Assembly: GCA_024693415.1 (NCBI GenBank)
Contig: JAILKX010000022.1
Coordinates: 1 to 32,212 of the forward strand
Direction: 5' to 3'
DNA from: Bacilli bacterium
GTDB lineage: Bacteria; Bacillota_I; Bacilli_A; RFN20; CAG-826
Length of the DNA: 32,212 bases
In this document: positions 14,871-23,058 of the stretch, piece after piece
How positions within the stretch are numbered: the first letter of the stretch is position 1
Layout of the letters: every line of letters starts with the position of its first letter
The notes under the pieces: model-generated
Database searches by the model: none
The model's input: only the letters and a program-made list of their open reading frames with translations
What the model was told of the DNA's origin: nothing
Program-made: the position numbers and the translations under genes

Positions 14871-17390
14871 TTACTTCTTCTTTCCTTCGGGAACGGGGTC
14901 GTAGCGATGTTCCTTGTGGACCTTCGGGACGCGCTTGCCGGCGCCGAAGTAGTGCTTGAGGCCTTTGAAGAAGTGGCCGTTGAAGACCTCGATCAAGCCA
15001 TCGGCCTGCTCCATGGTCATGCCGATCATCCTGGAGAGGGCGCGCATCGGGTAGTAGTAGGGCCCGAAGATGATGGTGTTGCGGAGCTTCTTGTTGCCGG
15101 TCTTCTTGCCCCACCAGATGCCTAGCCTCAGCAAGTTGCCGATGAGTCTTCCGACCCAGCCGCGGGCGTAGCGGAGGTCGGCGAAGGCGTTGGTGTATTC
15201 CATCATGACGCGGGTCTTCCTCTTGTTGTAGAAGGGGAGTTCAGAGGGCGGGATCTCTCTGCCGATGAGCTTGGAGAACTCTTCGTCGGGGACTTCGACC
15301 ACGTCGCCTTTGTAGTAGGAGGGGTATTCTTCCGGGGTGTAGGGAGTTTCTTCGGTGGTGCCTTCTTTGGCCAATTTGCCTTCGAGGCGGATGTCCCTCG
15401 AGGAGGCGCCGACCATGATGTCGTATTCGCCTTTCTCGGTTTCCCAGGCGTTGGTCTTGACGTTGAAGTAGCGGAAGGATTTGTCGTCGAAGGCAATCTT
15501 GATGGTCTCGGATTCGCCGGGGGCGAGCTCCTTGGTCTTGGCGAAGCCTTTGAGTTCCTTCGGGGCGCGGAAGATCTTGGAATCCTTGAGCCCGATGTAG
15601 AGCTGCGCGATTTCGCGGCCGGGGCGATTGCCGACGTTTTTGATTTCGAACTCGACGCCTTCGTCGGTGACCTTAAGTCCGGAATATTCGAACTTGGTAT
15701 AGCTTAAGCCGAAGCCGAAGGGATACTTGACCTCGATGCCCTTCTTGTCGTAGTAGCGGTAGCCGACGTAGATGGCTTCGCGGTACTCAGAGGTGAGGGT
15801 GCGGCCGGGGAAGCGGTCCTTGGTCGGGCAATCCGCGTAGGACATGGGGTAGGTTTCGGAGAGCTTGCCGGAAGGATTGACCTTGCCGCTTAAGATCTCG
15901 AGGACGGCGTTGGAGCCGGCCTGGCCGGCGAGGCCAGCGTGGAGGATGGCGTCGACATCGCCTTCCCAGGACATGTCGACGACCGAGCCGGAGAAGAGGA
16001 CCGCGACGATCTTCTTGCCGAGGGCGCGGAGCTCTTTGAGGAGGTCGAGCTGGACCTGCGGGATGAGGATGTCTTCCCTATCCAAGCCTTCGGATTCGCT
16101 CAACTCATCGAGGCCGAGGAAATAGAGGATGGTGTCAGCGCCTTTGGCAAGCTCGATGGCTTCCTTGGCGAGTTTGGCTTTCTTCTTGCCATAGCGCTCG
16201 AAGCCGGCGGCAAAGCCGATGCACTCGAACGGGACCTCTTCGGTCTTGAGGAGGTCGAGGAAATTGTCGACCTTGGTGCAGTTGACCTGGGAGGAGCCGG
16301 CGCCCTGGTAGCGGGCTTGCTTGGCGAAATCGCCGATGACGGCGACCTTCGGATTGCCGGAGATCGGGAGGATATCGCCTTCGTTTTTGAGGAGGACCAT
16401 GGTTTCCCTCGCGGCGGCGGAAGCGATCTTGTGGTGCTCTTCCATGAGCTCCGGATAGACGTGCATGCCGGTCTTCTTGTCCTTGCCTTCGCCGGAGACG
16501 GGCTCGACGAAGTTCTCGAAGGGCTTGGCGACGTCGAGGGCGAGGTCGATCATCTTGTCGACGGCTTCGTCGACGACGGCGATGTCGAGCTTGCCTTCCT
16601 CGACCGCCTTCATGAGGGTGCGGTCGGTGTCGCCGTTATTGCCGGGCATCTCGAGCTGGTTGCCGGCCTTGAGGCCTTCGACGCGATCGTTCTCTCCGCC
16701 CCAGTCGGTGACGGCGATGCCCTGATATCCCCATTCGCCGTAGAGGATATCCTTCATCAGGTGCTGGTTTTCGTTGGTATAGGTCCCGTTGACGAGGTTA
16801 TAGGAGGTCATGAGGGACTTGGGTTTGCCTTCCTTGATCGCGATTTCGAATCCGGTCAGGTAGAGCTCGCGGAGGGTGCGTTCATCGAGAACGGAATCGG
16901 AATTGAGTCGCCTTTCCTCTTGGTTGTTGCAGGCGAAGTGCTTGACGCAGGCGGAGATGCCATTGGTCTGGACGCCGCGGATGATCGAGGCGGACATCTT
17001 GCCGGCGAGGTAAGGATCTTCGGAGAAATACTCGAAGTTGCGGCCGCAGCGGGGGTCGCGCTTGACGTTCATGCCGGGGCCAAGGAGCATGCCGGCGCCG
17101 AGCTTGACGGCTTCTTCGCCGAGGCAAACGCCGATCTTGTTGGCGAGCTCAGGATCCCAGGAATTGGCGATCGATGAGGCGGATGGGACGCAGGTCGCGG
17201 GGAGCGAGGGATTGAGGCCGAGTTGGTCGGCGGCGCCCGCCTGCTTGCGAAGGCCGCTAGGGCCGTCGCTTAGGAAAATGTGGGGGATTCCGAGATGGGG
17301 GATATCCATCGTCTCCCAGAAGTTTTTGCCCGAAAGGAGCGACGTCTTTTCTTCTAGCGTCATCTTTTCGATTATGTCAGCGTGTTTCAT
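14871..17390 (-). CDS. Glycoside hydrolase family 3 (beta-glucosidase-like)
   Basis: Retaining exo-beta-glycosidase that frees glucose, xylose or similar units from beta-linked oligosaccharides. The (beta/alpha)8 domain carries the GH3 motifs GRNFEYFSEDPYL, VKHFACNNQEERR and the nucleophile segment VTDWGG. The second alpha/beta sandwich domain holds the SEGLDRED loop, where the acid/base is expected, and a fibronectin-III-like domain follows near residues 590-700. A tail of about 120 residues beyond the usual end is basic and partly hydrophobic (GWVGRLIGNLLRLGIWW region) and could lie on the membrane. The 839-residue product has no signal peptide, so it is probably cytosolic. A GGAGGG ribosome-binding site lies nine bases before the ATG. 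The promoter contains a cre-like site, which points to CcpA-type carbon catabolite control. Confidence 0.95.
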   Translation of the reverse strand: MKHADIIEKMTLEEKTSLLSGKNFWETMDIPHLGIPHIFLSDGPSGLRKQAGAADQLGLNPSLPATCVPSASSIANSWDPELANKIGVCLGEEAVKLGAGMLLGPGMNVKRDPRCGRNFEYFSEDPYLAGKMSASIIRGVQTNGISACVKHFACNNQEERRLNSDSVLDERTLRELYLTGFEIAIKEGKPKSLMTSYNLVNGTYTNENQHLMKDILYGEWGYQGIAVTDWGGENDRVEGLKAGNQLEMPGNNGDTDRTLMKAVEEGKLDIAVVDEAVDKMIDLALDVAKPFENFVEPVSGEGKDKKTGMHVYPELMEEHHKIASAAARETMVLLKNEGDILPISGNPKVAVIGDFAKQARYQGAGSSQVNCTKVDNFLDLLKTEEVPFECIGFAAGFERYGKKKAKLAKEAIELAKGADTILYFLGLDELSESEGLDREDILIPQVQLDLLKELRALGKKIVAVLFSGSVVDMSWEGDVDAILHAGLAGQAGSNAVLEILSGKVNPSGKLSETYPMSYADCPTKDRFPGRTLTSEYREAIYVGYRYYDKKGIEVKYPFGFGLSYTKFEYSGLKVTDEGVEFEIKNVGNRPGREIAQLYIGLKDSKIFRAPKELKGFAKTKELAPGESETIKIAFDDKSFRYFNVKTNAWETEKGEYDIMVGASSRDIRLEGKLAKEGTTEETPYTPEEYPSYYKGDVVEVPDEEFSKLIGREIPPSELPFYNKRKTRVMMEYTNAFADLRYARGWVGRLIGNLLRLGIWWGKKTGNKKLRNTIIFGPYYYPMRALSRMIGMTMEQADGLIEVFNGHFFKGLKHYFGAGKRVPKVHKEHRYDPVPEGKKK

Positions 17391-17425
17391 ATAAAACCCT
17401 CCGTGGTTTAGAACGTGTCGACTGC

Positions 17426-17453
17426 ATGGATTATTGTAAATAAAGCGCTTTCA
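17426..17453 (-). promoter_or_regulatory. Cre-like site in the GH3 promoter
   Basis: On the minus strand TGAAAGCGCTTTAT (17453-17440) matches the cre consensus TGWAANCGNTNWCA in all but the last two positions. It is followed closely by a -10-like TACAAT, so a bound CcpA would cover the promoter. The -35 is weak. The AAAGCGCTTT core is a perfect palindrome. Confidence 0.65.
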
Positions 17454-17560
17454 GAATTCTACGAATTCGGCACGAAATAAAGGATATTTGGCGTGAATTG
17501 CACATGCGCGGGCTTGCGCTGCACACAAAAGATAAGGAAACGCCTCGCGGACGGGTTGGT

Positions 17561-18448
17561 TTAATCCTTCTTCTCCGGCATCACGAAGTCGTCGTACCAG
17601 TCGAGGAAGGAGTGGTGACCCTTTTCGTCCTTCCAGCCGAGGATCTTGTCGCACACGACGTTCTGGGCGGCGGAGAAGATGTTGAGGGGGTAGTTCGGAT
17701 TTTCCTTTTCCAATTGCTTGATGAGCATCTTGGTCTCGAGGCGCTTTCCGGCGTTTCTTGCACGCACGGGGTCGCTATATGCCTCGGTGAAGCGGCAGGC
17801 GCACTGCAGGAAATGGAGGTCGTTGAAGTTCTGCCAGGAGATGATGTCGCGTTCGCGGACATAGTACATCGGGCGGATAAGCTCCATGTTTTCATAGTTG
17901 TCGCTATGGACCTTCGGGAGCATCGTCTGGAAGGAGCCGGCGTTGAACATGTTCATGAGGGTGGTCTCGATGACGTCGTCGAAGTGGTGGCCGAGGGCGA
18001 TTTTGTTGCAGCCCATCGCCATGGCGAGGCGGTAGAGGGCGCCGCGCCGCATCTTGGCGCAGAGGTAGCAGGGGGATTTGATCTGGGCGTTAGCGACTTC
18101 GAAGATGTTCGTGTCGATGATTTCGGCGGGGATATGGAGCGCCTCAAGGTTCTTTTTGATGAGGGCGAGGTTCGGCTCGTTGTAGCCGGGGTTCATGACG
18201 AGGAACTTCACCTCGATGTCCTTGTTCATGTGATCGGCGTAGACCTGCCAGCACTTGGCCATGCACATCGAGTCCTTGCCGCCGGAGATGCAGACGCAGA
18301 TCCTGTCGCCTTTTTGGACGAGGTCGTAGTCGAAAATCGCCGCGACGAAATGATTCCAGATCTTCCGCTTGAAGTAGGTGGTGATGCTCGAAGTGGACGG
18401 ATCGGGGCGGCGCGACTTCTTTTTCTTCGGCTGTATCTCTTCTTCCAT
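17561..18448 (-). CDS. ttcA: TtcA/TilS-like PP-loop tRNA thiolation enzyme
   Basis: ATP pyrophosphatase of the TtcA group, which in known members puts sulfur on C32 of tRNA using an Fe-S cluster. From the ATG at 18448 (295 residues) the PP-loop SGGKDS is at 55-60, the CxxC pair is Cys127/Cys130 (SPCYLC), the GHHFDDVIET motif is at 153-162, and a third cluster Cys is 216 or 218 (LQCACRF). These are the TtcA hallmarks. A Lys/Arg-rich N-terminus (KPKKKKSRR region) is extra. The frame is open to a TTG at 18472, but the ATG lies four bases after the stop of the upstream gene and is preferred. It is third in a unit with the double-activase Fe-S proteins, an unusual partnership; a tRNA-modification role for the whole unit is only a guess. 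Confidence 0.9.
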   Translation of the reverse strand: MEEEIQPKKKKSRRPDPSTSSITTYFKRKIWNHFVAAIFDYDLVQKGDRICVCISGGKDSMCMAKCWQVYADHMNKDIEVKFLVMNPGYNEPNLALIKKNLEALHIPAEIIDTNIFEVANAQIKSPCYLCAKMRRGALYRLAMAMGCNKIALGHHFDDVIETTLMNMFNAGSFQTMLPKVHSDNYENMELIRPMYYVRERDIISWQNFNDLHFLQCACRFTEAYSDPVRARNAGKRLETKMLIKQLEKENPNYPLNIFSAAQNVVCDKILGWKDEKGHHSFLDWYDDFVMPEKKD

Positions 18449-18452
18449 GGGG

Positions 18453-19673
18453 TTATCTCTTGAGGTTGGCAAGCATCAGCTTGAGGCGGTTCTCCTGGTT
18501 GACCTGGGAACTCGAAGCGTCGAAATCGAGCGGGACGATGTTGATTTCGGGGCAGAGGCGCTTCAGCGGGCGCATCATGCCTTTGCCGACGATATGGTTC
18601 GGCAGGCAGCCAAATGGCTGGGCGCAGACGATGTTCGTGACGCCGGATTCGGCATAGGCGAGCATTTCGGCGGGGATGAGCCATCCTTCGCCCATCTTGA
18701 CGCCGGTCGAGATGATCTTCTCGCCTTCGGAGACGACGTATTCGAAGTCCTCGAAGGGGTCGAAGGAGGAGCCGGTGAGGTAGTCGTTCATCTTGCGCGA
18801 CTTCTTAAGGAAGTACTTGTAGATGATCTTGGCGGCCTTTGCGGTGAGGGCGTTCATGCCGTAAAGCTTGTAGTCGTTCAGGATGTTGTAGATGCAGTAC
18901 AAAATGAATTCCGTGAGGGACGGGTATACGACTTCGACGTTTTGGCCTCTCAGGAAGTTGGCCAATTCGTTGTTGGCATAGGGCGAATATTTGACGTAGA
19001 TCTCGCCGACGATCGCGACCTTCGGCTTCCTTTCCTTGGCGGGGGCTAGGTCCTTGAACTGGTCCATAATGAACTTCAGGTTCTTGTCCTGCTTCAAGAA
19101 CTCGCGCTTGCCGCCTAGCGCCTTCAGCGTCTCGATGCAGGTGGATTTGGCTTTTTCGACTAGGTCATGATCGTGATAAGGCAAGGCCTGGTCGTATAAA
19201 GTCATGATCATATCGCCATAGGTGACCCCAGCGAGCATGTGGCGGATAAGTGGGATAGTGAAGGGCAGAGACTGCTCCTTTTCTAAGCCAGAGAGGTTGA
19301 GCGAAAGCACGGGGACGGTCGGGAATTCCTTCTCGAAGCCCTTGCGCAGAAGGGAGATATAGTTGGAGGCGCGGCATCCGCCGCCAGTCTGCGACATGAT
19401 GACAGCCGTCTTGTTGAGGTCGTATTTGCCCGATTTCAGCTCCTTCATGAACTGCCCAGCGACGATGAGGGCGGGGTAGCAGGCGTCGTTATGGATGGTT
19501 CTCAAACCTTCGTCTTTGACGTCGCGTCCAGAGGGCGAAACGACCTTGAAATTGTAGCCGAAGTGCTGCAAAACCCCAGCAATCAATTCGAAATGGATCG
19601 GCAGCATGTCCGGCGCGAGGATGGTGTAATGCTCTTTGCGGAGCTTCTTGAAAAGCTTGGACCTGGTGCTCAT
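18453..19673 (-). CDS. 2-hydroxyacyl-CoA dehydratase-like Fe-S subunit (COG3581 type)
   Basis: The 406-residue protein resembles the dehydratase component that works with HgdC/BadF-type activases. Four Cys in conserved settings, Cys65 (NDACYPA), Cys100 (TGGGCRA), Cys350 (NIVCAQP) and Cys356 (PFGCLPN), are likely [4Fe-4S] ligands. In many anaerobic Bacillota this region is, as I recall, the C-terminal part of one very long activase-dehydratase polypeptide; here it is a separate gene whose ATG overlaps the upstream stop as ATGA. The reaction of this atypical subgroup is not known to me; classic relatives dehydrate 2-hydroxyacyl-CoA or reduce benzoyl-CoA by one-electron chemistry driven by ATP. 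The adjacent TtcA-like gene follows after four bases. Confidence 0.85.
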   Translation of the reverse strand: MSTRSKLFKKLRKEHYTILAPDMLPIHFELIAGVLQHFGYNFKVVSPSGRDVKDEGLRTIHNDACYPALIVAGQFMKELKSGKYDLNKTAVIMSQTGGGCRASNYISLLRKGFEKEFPTVPVLSLNLSGLEKEQSLPFTIPLIRHMLAGVTYGDMIMTLYDQALPYHDHDLVEKAKSTCIETLKALGGKREFLKQDKNLKFIMDQFKDLAPAKERKPKVAIVGEIYVKYSPYANNELANFLRGQNVEVVYPSLTEFILYCIYNILNDYKLYGMNALTAKAAKIIYKYFLKKSRKMNDYLTGSSFDPFEDFEYVVSEGEKIISTGVKMGEGWLIPAEMLAYAESGVTNIVCAQPFGCLPNHIVGKGMMRPLKRLCPEINIVPLDFDASSSQVNQENRLKLMLANLKR

Positions 19674-22603
19674 TTCGCTTTCCTTTCTTCGACGGCGGAG
19701 AGCAAGGACCTCAGGCGGATCTTCACCGCGCCGAGGTTCGAGACCTCATCGATTTTGAGTTGGGTGTATAGGCGCCCGGCATCCTCGAGGATGCGGCGGA
19801 CCTCGTCGGAGGTGATCGCGTCGACCCCGCAGCCGAAGCTCACGAGCTGAACGATCTCCATATCGGGCTGGTCTTTGATGTAATTTGCGGCATCGTAGAG
19901 CCTGCTGTGGAAGGTCCACTGGTTCAGGACGCGGGTCTTCACGCGCTTTTCGGGGACGGGGAGCGCATCTTCGGACACGAGGGCCATGCCAAGGCTATCG
20001 ACCAATTTGTCGATGCCGTGCCCGACCTCCGGGTCCAAATGGTAGGGGCGCGAAGCGAAGACGATGATGGTCTTGCCCTGCTTCCGCGCCTCGGCGATGA
20101 TCTCGCTTCCTTTTGCCTTCACGTCGGCGCGATAACGCTTTAACGCATCCACGCCCTCGCTGAATGCGGCTTTGACCGCCTTCTGCGAGACGCCGAATCT
20201 AGCCAAAGCGTTGGTCAGGGATTCGATGGCCTTCTTGGGGTTATTGAGGTCGACGAACGGGTCGATGAAATTCTCTTCCTTAAGGGAGGTGACGTTCTTC
20301 TTGATGAGCTCACCATAATAAGCGACGACCGGGCAATTGAAGTGGTTGTCGCCCCTATGCTCGTTGACGTTATAGGATTCGGAGGGGTAGAAGATGAAAT
20401 CCACGCCTTCTTTTAGCAGCCATTCGATGTGCCCGTGCATGAGTTTCGCCGGGTAGCAGGCTGTGTCGCTTGGGATTGTCTTCTGGCCCAAACGGTAGAG
20501 GTCCCTCGTCGAGAAAGGCGAGACGACCGTGCCGAATCCAAGTTTCTTGAAGAAGGTGTCCCAAAGCGGGAGCTGCTCATACATCACCAAAGATAGGGGG
20601 AGGCCTACCTTGAATTTCGGAGTTTCGGGGTTATCGAGGAGGGCCAAAAGCCTCTTGCGCTTATAGGCATAGATGTCGAGGGTCGTGTCGGCCGGCTTCC
20701 GGCCTGCGCCCTTCTCGCACTTATTGCCGGAGATGAAGGTGCGGCCATTGGGAAAGCGGAGGATCGTCAGGGGGCAATGCGCAGTGCAGCCCCTGCAGAT
20801 TGTGTTCATCGTGGAGTAGGTGAAGTTCTCGAGCTCCTCGGGCTTGGCGAGCCCGCCCTTGCCGCCTTTTTCCTTGGCGTAAAGGGCTGCGCCGAACGCG
20901 CCCATGATGCCGGCGCAGGTCGGTCGGGTGACCTCGAAGCCGATCTCCTGCTCGAAGGAGCGGAGGACCGCGTCGTTTAAGAAGGTTCCGCCTTGGCAGA
21001 CGATATGCTCGCCTAGCTCATGGTAATCGTGGACGCGGATGACTTTGTAGAGAGCGTTCTTGACGACGGAGCGCGATAACCCAGCCGAAATATCTTCGAA
21101 GGTCGCGCCGTCCCTTTGGGCCTGCTTGACCGAGGAATTCATGAAGACCGTGCACCTGCTTCCGAGTTCGACCGGCGAGGTCGCGTATAGGCCAAGGCGC
21201 GAGAATTCCCGCACGGAATAGCCAAGGGCTTCAGCGAATGACTGCAGGAAGGATCCGCATCCGGAGGAGCAGGATTCGTTCAGCATGATCGAATCAATCG
21301 CCTGGTTCTTGATCTTGAAGCACTTGATGTCCTGGCCGCCGATGTCGAGGATGAAGTCGACGTTCGGCTGGAAATAGGAGGCGGCCTTGAAATGGGCCAA
21401 GGTCTCGACTAAGCCGTAATCGACGCCCAAGGCGGAGACGATCAGGTCTTCGCCGTAACCCGTGACGGCGGATGAAACGATCTCCATCTTCGGGTTGGCG
21501 CGCTCGTAGATGATCTTGAGTTGAGCGACGATCTTCTCAATCGGGAGGCCCTGGTTCGGCTCGTAATGGCTGTAGAGCAAGGAGCAGTCCTCGCCGATCA
21601 GGACGACCTTCGTGGTGGTCGATCCCTCGTCGATTCCGAGGTATGCCTTGCCTTCGTATTTGGAGATGTCGGCCTCTTCAAGGTTGAAGTCGTGGTGGCG
21701 TTCCAAGAAGGACCTGTATTCGTTTTCGTTCCTGAACAGGGGTTCCCCATGGATCAATCCGCTCGCGGAGGGCGCAGTTTCGATGCGGTTCGCGATCTGC
21801 TCCGTCGTAAGCGGCGCGTCGTCGAGCGACATCGCGTAGAAGGATGCGCCTTTGGCCATGAAGGTATCCGCATCACTTGGGAACACCGCCTGCTCATCGC
21901 TAAGCTTCAGGCGTTCCTTGAATGCCTTGCGGAGTCCTTTGAGGTAGAAAAGCGGGCCGCCGAGGAAAAGCACGTTGCCGGCGATCTCCCTGCCTTGGGC
22001 GAGCCCGGCGACGGTCTGCTCGGCCACCGCGTCGAAGATAGAGTAGGCGACGTCTTCCTTTTTGGCGCCTTGGTTGAGGATCGCCTGGACGTCGGTTTTG
22101 GCGAATACGCCGCACCTTGAGGCGATGGGGTATGCCTTTTCGGCCTCTAGGGCCATCTTGTCGAGTTCGGAAAGGGAAACATTGAGAAGGGTCGCCATCT
22201 GGTCGATGAAGGCGCCGGTCCCGCCGGCGCATGACCCGTTCATCCTCTGTTCGAGGCCGCCGGTGATGAAGATGATCTTGGCGTCTTCGCCGCCGAGCTC
22301 GATCGCGCAATCGGCGGTCGGGTACATCGTCTTGATGCAAAGATAGGCGGATTCGACTTCCTGAACGAAGGGAAGGTGGGCGCGTTCGCTTAACCCAAGC
22401 GCCGCGCTTCCGGTAAAGCAGACGTGGTAGGGGCCTTCGCCGATGGTTTCGGAAATCGTCTTGAGCTGTTCCAAAACGGTCTCGCGCACCTTCGAGAGGT
22501 GGCGGGTGTATTTGGCGTATAGCACCTTCTTTTCACCGTCCATCACGACGGCTTTCACTGTGGTAGAACCCACATCGATTCCCAAACTAAGTCTACGTTC
22601 CAT
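19670..22603 (-). CDS. Double BadF/HgdC-type activase fused to a dehydratase-like Fe-S domain
   Basis: The 977-residue protein contains two ASKHA-fold activase domains in tandem. The first starts with GIDVGSTTVK at 8-17 and has cluster Cys125 (GSCAGGTG) and Cys164 (SRCGVF). The second starts with GIDEGSTTTK at 323-332 and has Cys445 (NESCSSG) and Cys484 (SRCTVF). A Cys-rich knuckle follows (Cys603, 606, 610 and 629, in TICRGCTAHC and GNKCEK), then a COG3580-type dehydratase-like domain from about 660 with Cys716 (TACYPAK), Cys757 (FNCPVV) and Cys925 (SFGCGVD). By analogy with HgdC, each activase half would use ATP to fire a low-potential electron. The start has no clear Shine-Dalgarno. It heads a three-gene unit with the 406-residue partner and the TtcA-like enzyme. 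Confidence 0.88.
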   Translation of the reverse strand: MERRLSLGIDVGSTTVKAVVMDGEKKVLYAKYTRHLSKVRETVLEQLKTISETIGEGPYHVCFTGSAALGLSERAHLPFVQEVESAYLCIKTMYPTADCAIELGGEDAKIIFITGGLEQRMNGSCAGGTGAFIDQMATLLNVSLSELDKMALEAEKAYPIASRCGVFAKTDVQAILNQGAKKEDVAYSIFDAVAEQTVAGLAQGREIAGNVLFLGGPLFYLKGLRKAFKERLKLSDEQAVFPSDADTFMAKGASFYAMSLDDAPLTTEQIANRIETAPSASGLIHGEPLFRNENEYRSFLERHHDFNLEEADISKYEGKAYLGIDEGSTTTKVVLIGEDCSLLYSHYEPNQGLPIEKIVAQLKIIYERANPKMEIVSSAVTGYGEDLIVSALGVDYGLVETLAHFKAASYFQPNVDFILDIGGQDIKCFKIKNQAIDSIMLNESCSSGCGSFLQSFAEALGYSVREFSRLGLYATSPVELGSRCTVFMNSSVKQAQRDGATFEDISAGLSRSVVKNALYKVIRVHDYHELGEHIVCQGGTFLNDAVLRSFEQEIGFEVTRPTCAGIMGAFGAALYAKEKGGKGGLAKPEELENFTYSTMNTICRGCTAHCPLTILRFPNGRTFISGNKCEKGAGRKPADTTLDIYAYKRKRLLALLDNPETPKFKVGLPLSLVMYEQLPLWDTFFKKLGFGTVVSPFSTRDLYRLGQKTIPSDTACYPAKLMHGHIEWLLKEGVDFIFYPSESYNVNEHRGDNHFNCPVVAYYGELIKKNVTSLKEENFIDPFVDLNNPKKAIESLTNALARFGVSQKAVKAAFSEGVDALKRYRADVKAKGSEIIAEARKQGKTIIVFASRPYHLDPEVGHGIDKLVDSLGMALVSEDALPVPEKRVKTRVLNQWTFHSRLYDAANYIKDQPDMEIVQLVSFGCGVDAITSDEVRRILEDAGRLYTQLKIDEVSNLGAVKIRLRSLLSAVEERKAK

Positions 22604-22631
22604 AATTGTCAGCGGGTGTATTGTATATGTT

Positions 22632-22667
22632 CAAAACCGTTTTGTAAGCATATTTGCTTGCAAATAT
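22632..22667. promoter_or_regulatory. Promoter and two palindromes upstream of the double-activase operon
   Basis: On the minus strand a -35-like CTTACA and a -10 TACAAT are spaced by 17 bases. A palindrome CAAAAC-C-GTTTTG (22632-22644) lies in the spacer, and a second, ATATTTGC-TT-GCAAATAT (22650-22667), lies just upstream of the -35 region. Both are candidate operators for an unknown regulator. A longer outer pairing (GGGTGT near 22614 with ACACCC near 22673) encloses them. Confidence 0.5.
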
Positions 22668-22825
22668 ACACACCCAAGCGGAAACGCAACGGGTTTTTTG
22701 ACGAACGCAGCAATCCATCTAATAAAGGCGGTCTTGCCAGCCATTGGGCACTCAAGCGAAGCAAGCATCGCCTCTCGCGATACCCCCCTATCGCTTAATC
22801 GTCCTAAAGCATCTCAGATAGCTTT

Positions 22826-22863
22826 TTTCACCAATCCACGCGACCCATGTATGCGAATTCGCT
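22826..22863 (+). repeat. Intergenic dispersed repeat, copy A
   Basis: This 38-base segment matches copy C (31225-31262) at 33 of 38 positions. The best conserved part has the form GCGACCCRTGTATGC followed by RAATTCGCT. It lies outside genes. Confidence 0.8.
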
Positions 22864-23010
22864 ATCCTTGGGCGGCGCCCGAGATGAGCGGGAGCGCTCT
22901 GCGGGGCGCCTACCTCGGATTTTTTTGGCGCGGCGGGGCGGCCACCCATTCGGGGCTAGAGGTCAGTTGGCTCTGTTTGTTTTCGTTCCCCTCATGGCGC
23001 TGCCTGAGGC

Positions 23011-23034
23011 AAAAAAGGCAGGGATGACCCTGCC
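23011..23034 (-). terminator. Intrinsic terminator of the diguanylate cyclase gene
   Basis: On the minus strand GGCAGGG-TCAT-CCCTGCC, a perfect 7-base stem with a 4-base loop, is followed directly by TTTTTT. It lies 25 bases past the stop codon. Confidence 0.95.
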
Positions 23035-23058
23035 CCGCGATATGTAGACGAGATGCTG

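Larger units (their letters stand above)
22604..23058. other. 455-base intergenic region without a gene
   Basis: Its left part holds the promoter and palindromes of the double-activase operon. Its middle holds copy A of an intergenic repeat (22826-22863). A strong hairpin, GGCGCCC ... GGGCGCC (22874-22910) with an inner GAGCG/CGCTC stem, follows and is trailed by seven Ts at 22920-22926 on the plus strand. The right end carries the terminator of the diguanylate cyclase gene. No reading frame here has a convincing ribosome-binding site and a protein-like composition. Confidence 0.6.

Noticed and set aside
15939..17177. A 412-codon plus-strand open frame opposite the GH3 gene
   Set aside because: It is an antisense shadow produced by the strong codon bias of GH3; its protein is an unnatural mix of Gly, Asp, Glu, Val and Leu, it has no ribosome-binding site, and GH3 motifs on the other strand are intact.
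17498..18463. A 321-codon plus-strand frame opposite the TtcA-like gene
   Set aside because: The minus strand encodes all TtcA motifs; the plus-strand product is Val/Gly/Asp/Glu-rich low-complexity and starts inside an intergenic gap without a ribosome-binding site.
22443..23027. A 194-codon plus-strand frame across the activase start and the following intergenic region
   Set aside because: It crosses the promoter, the palindromes, repeat copy A and a terminator and has no known motif, so it is judged spurious.
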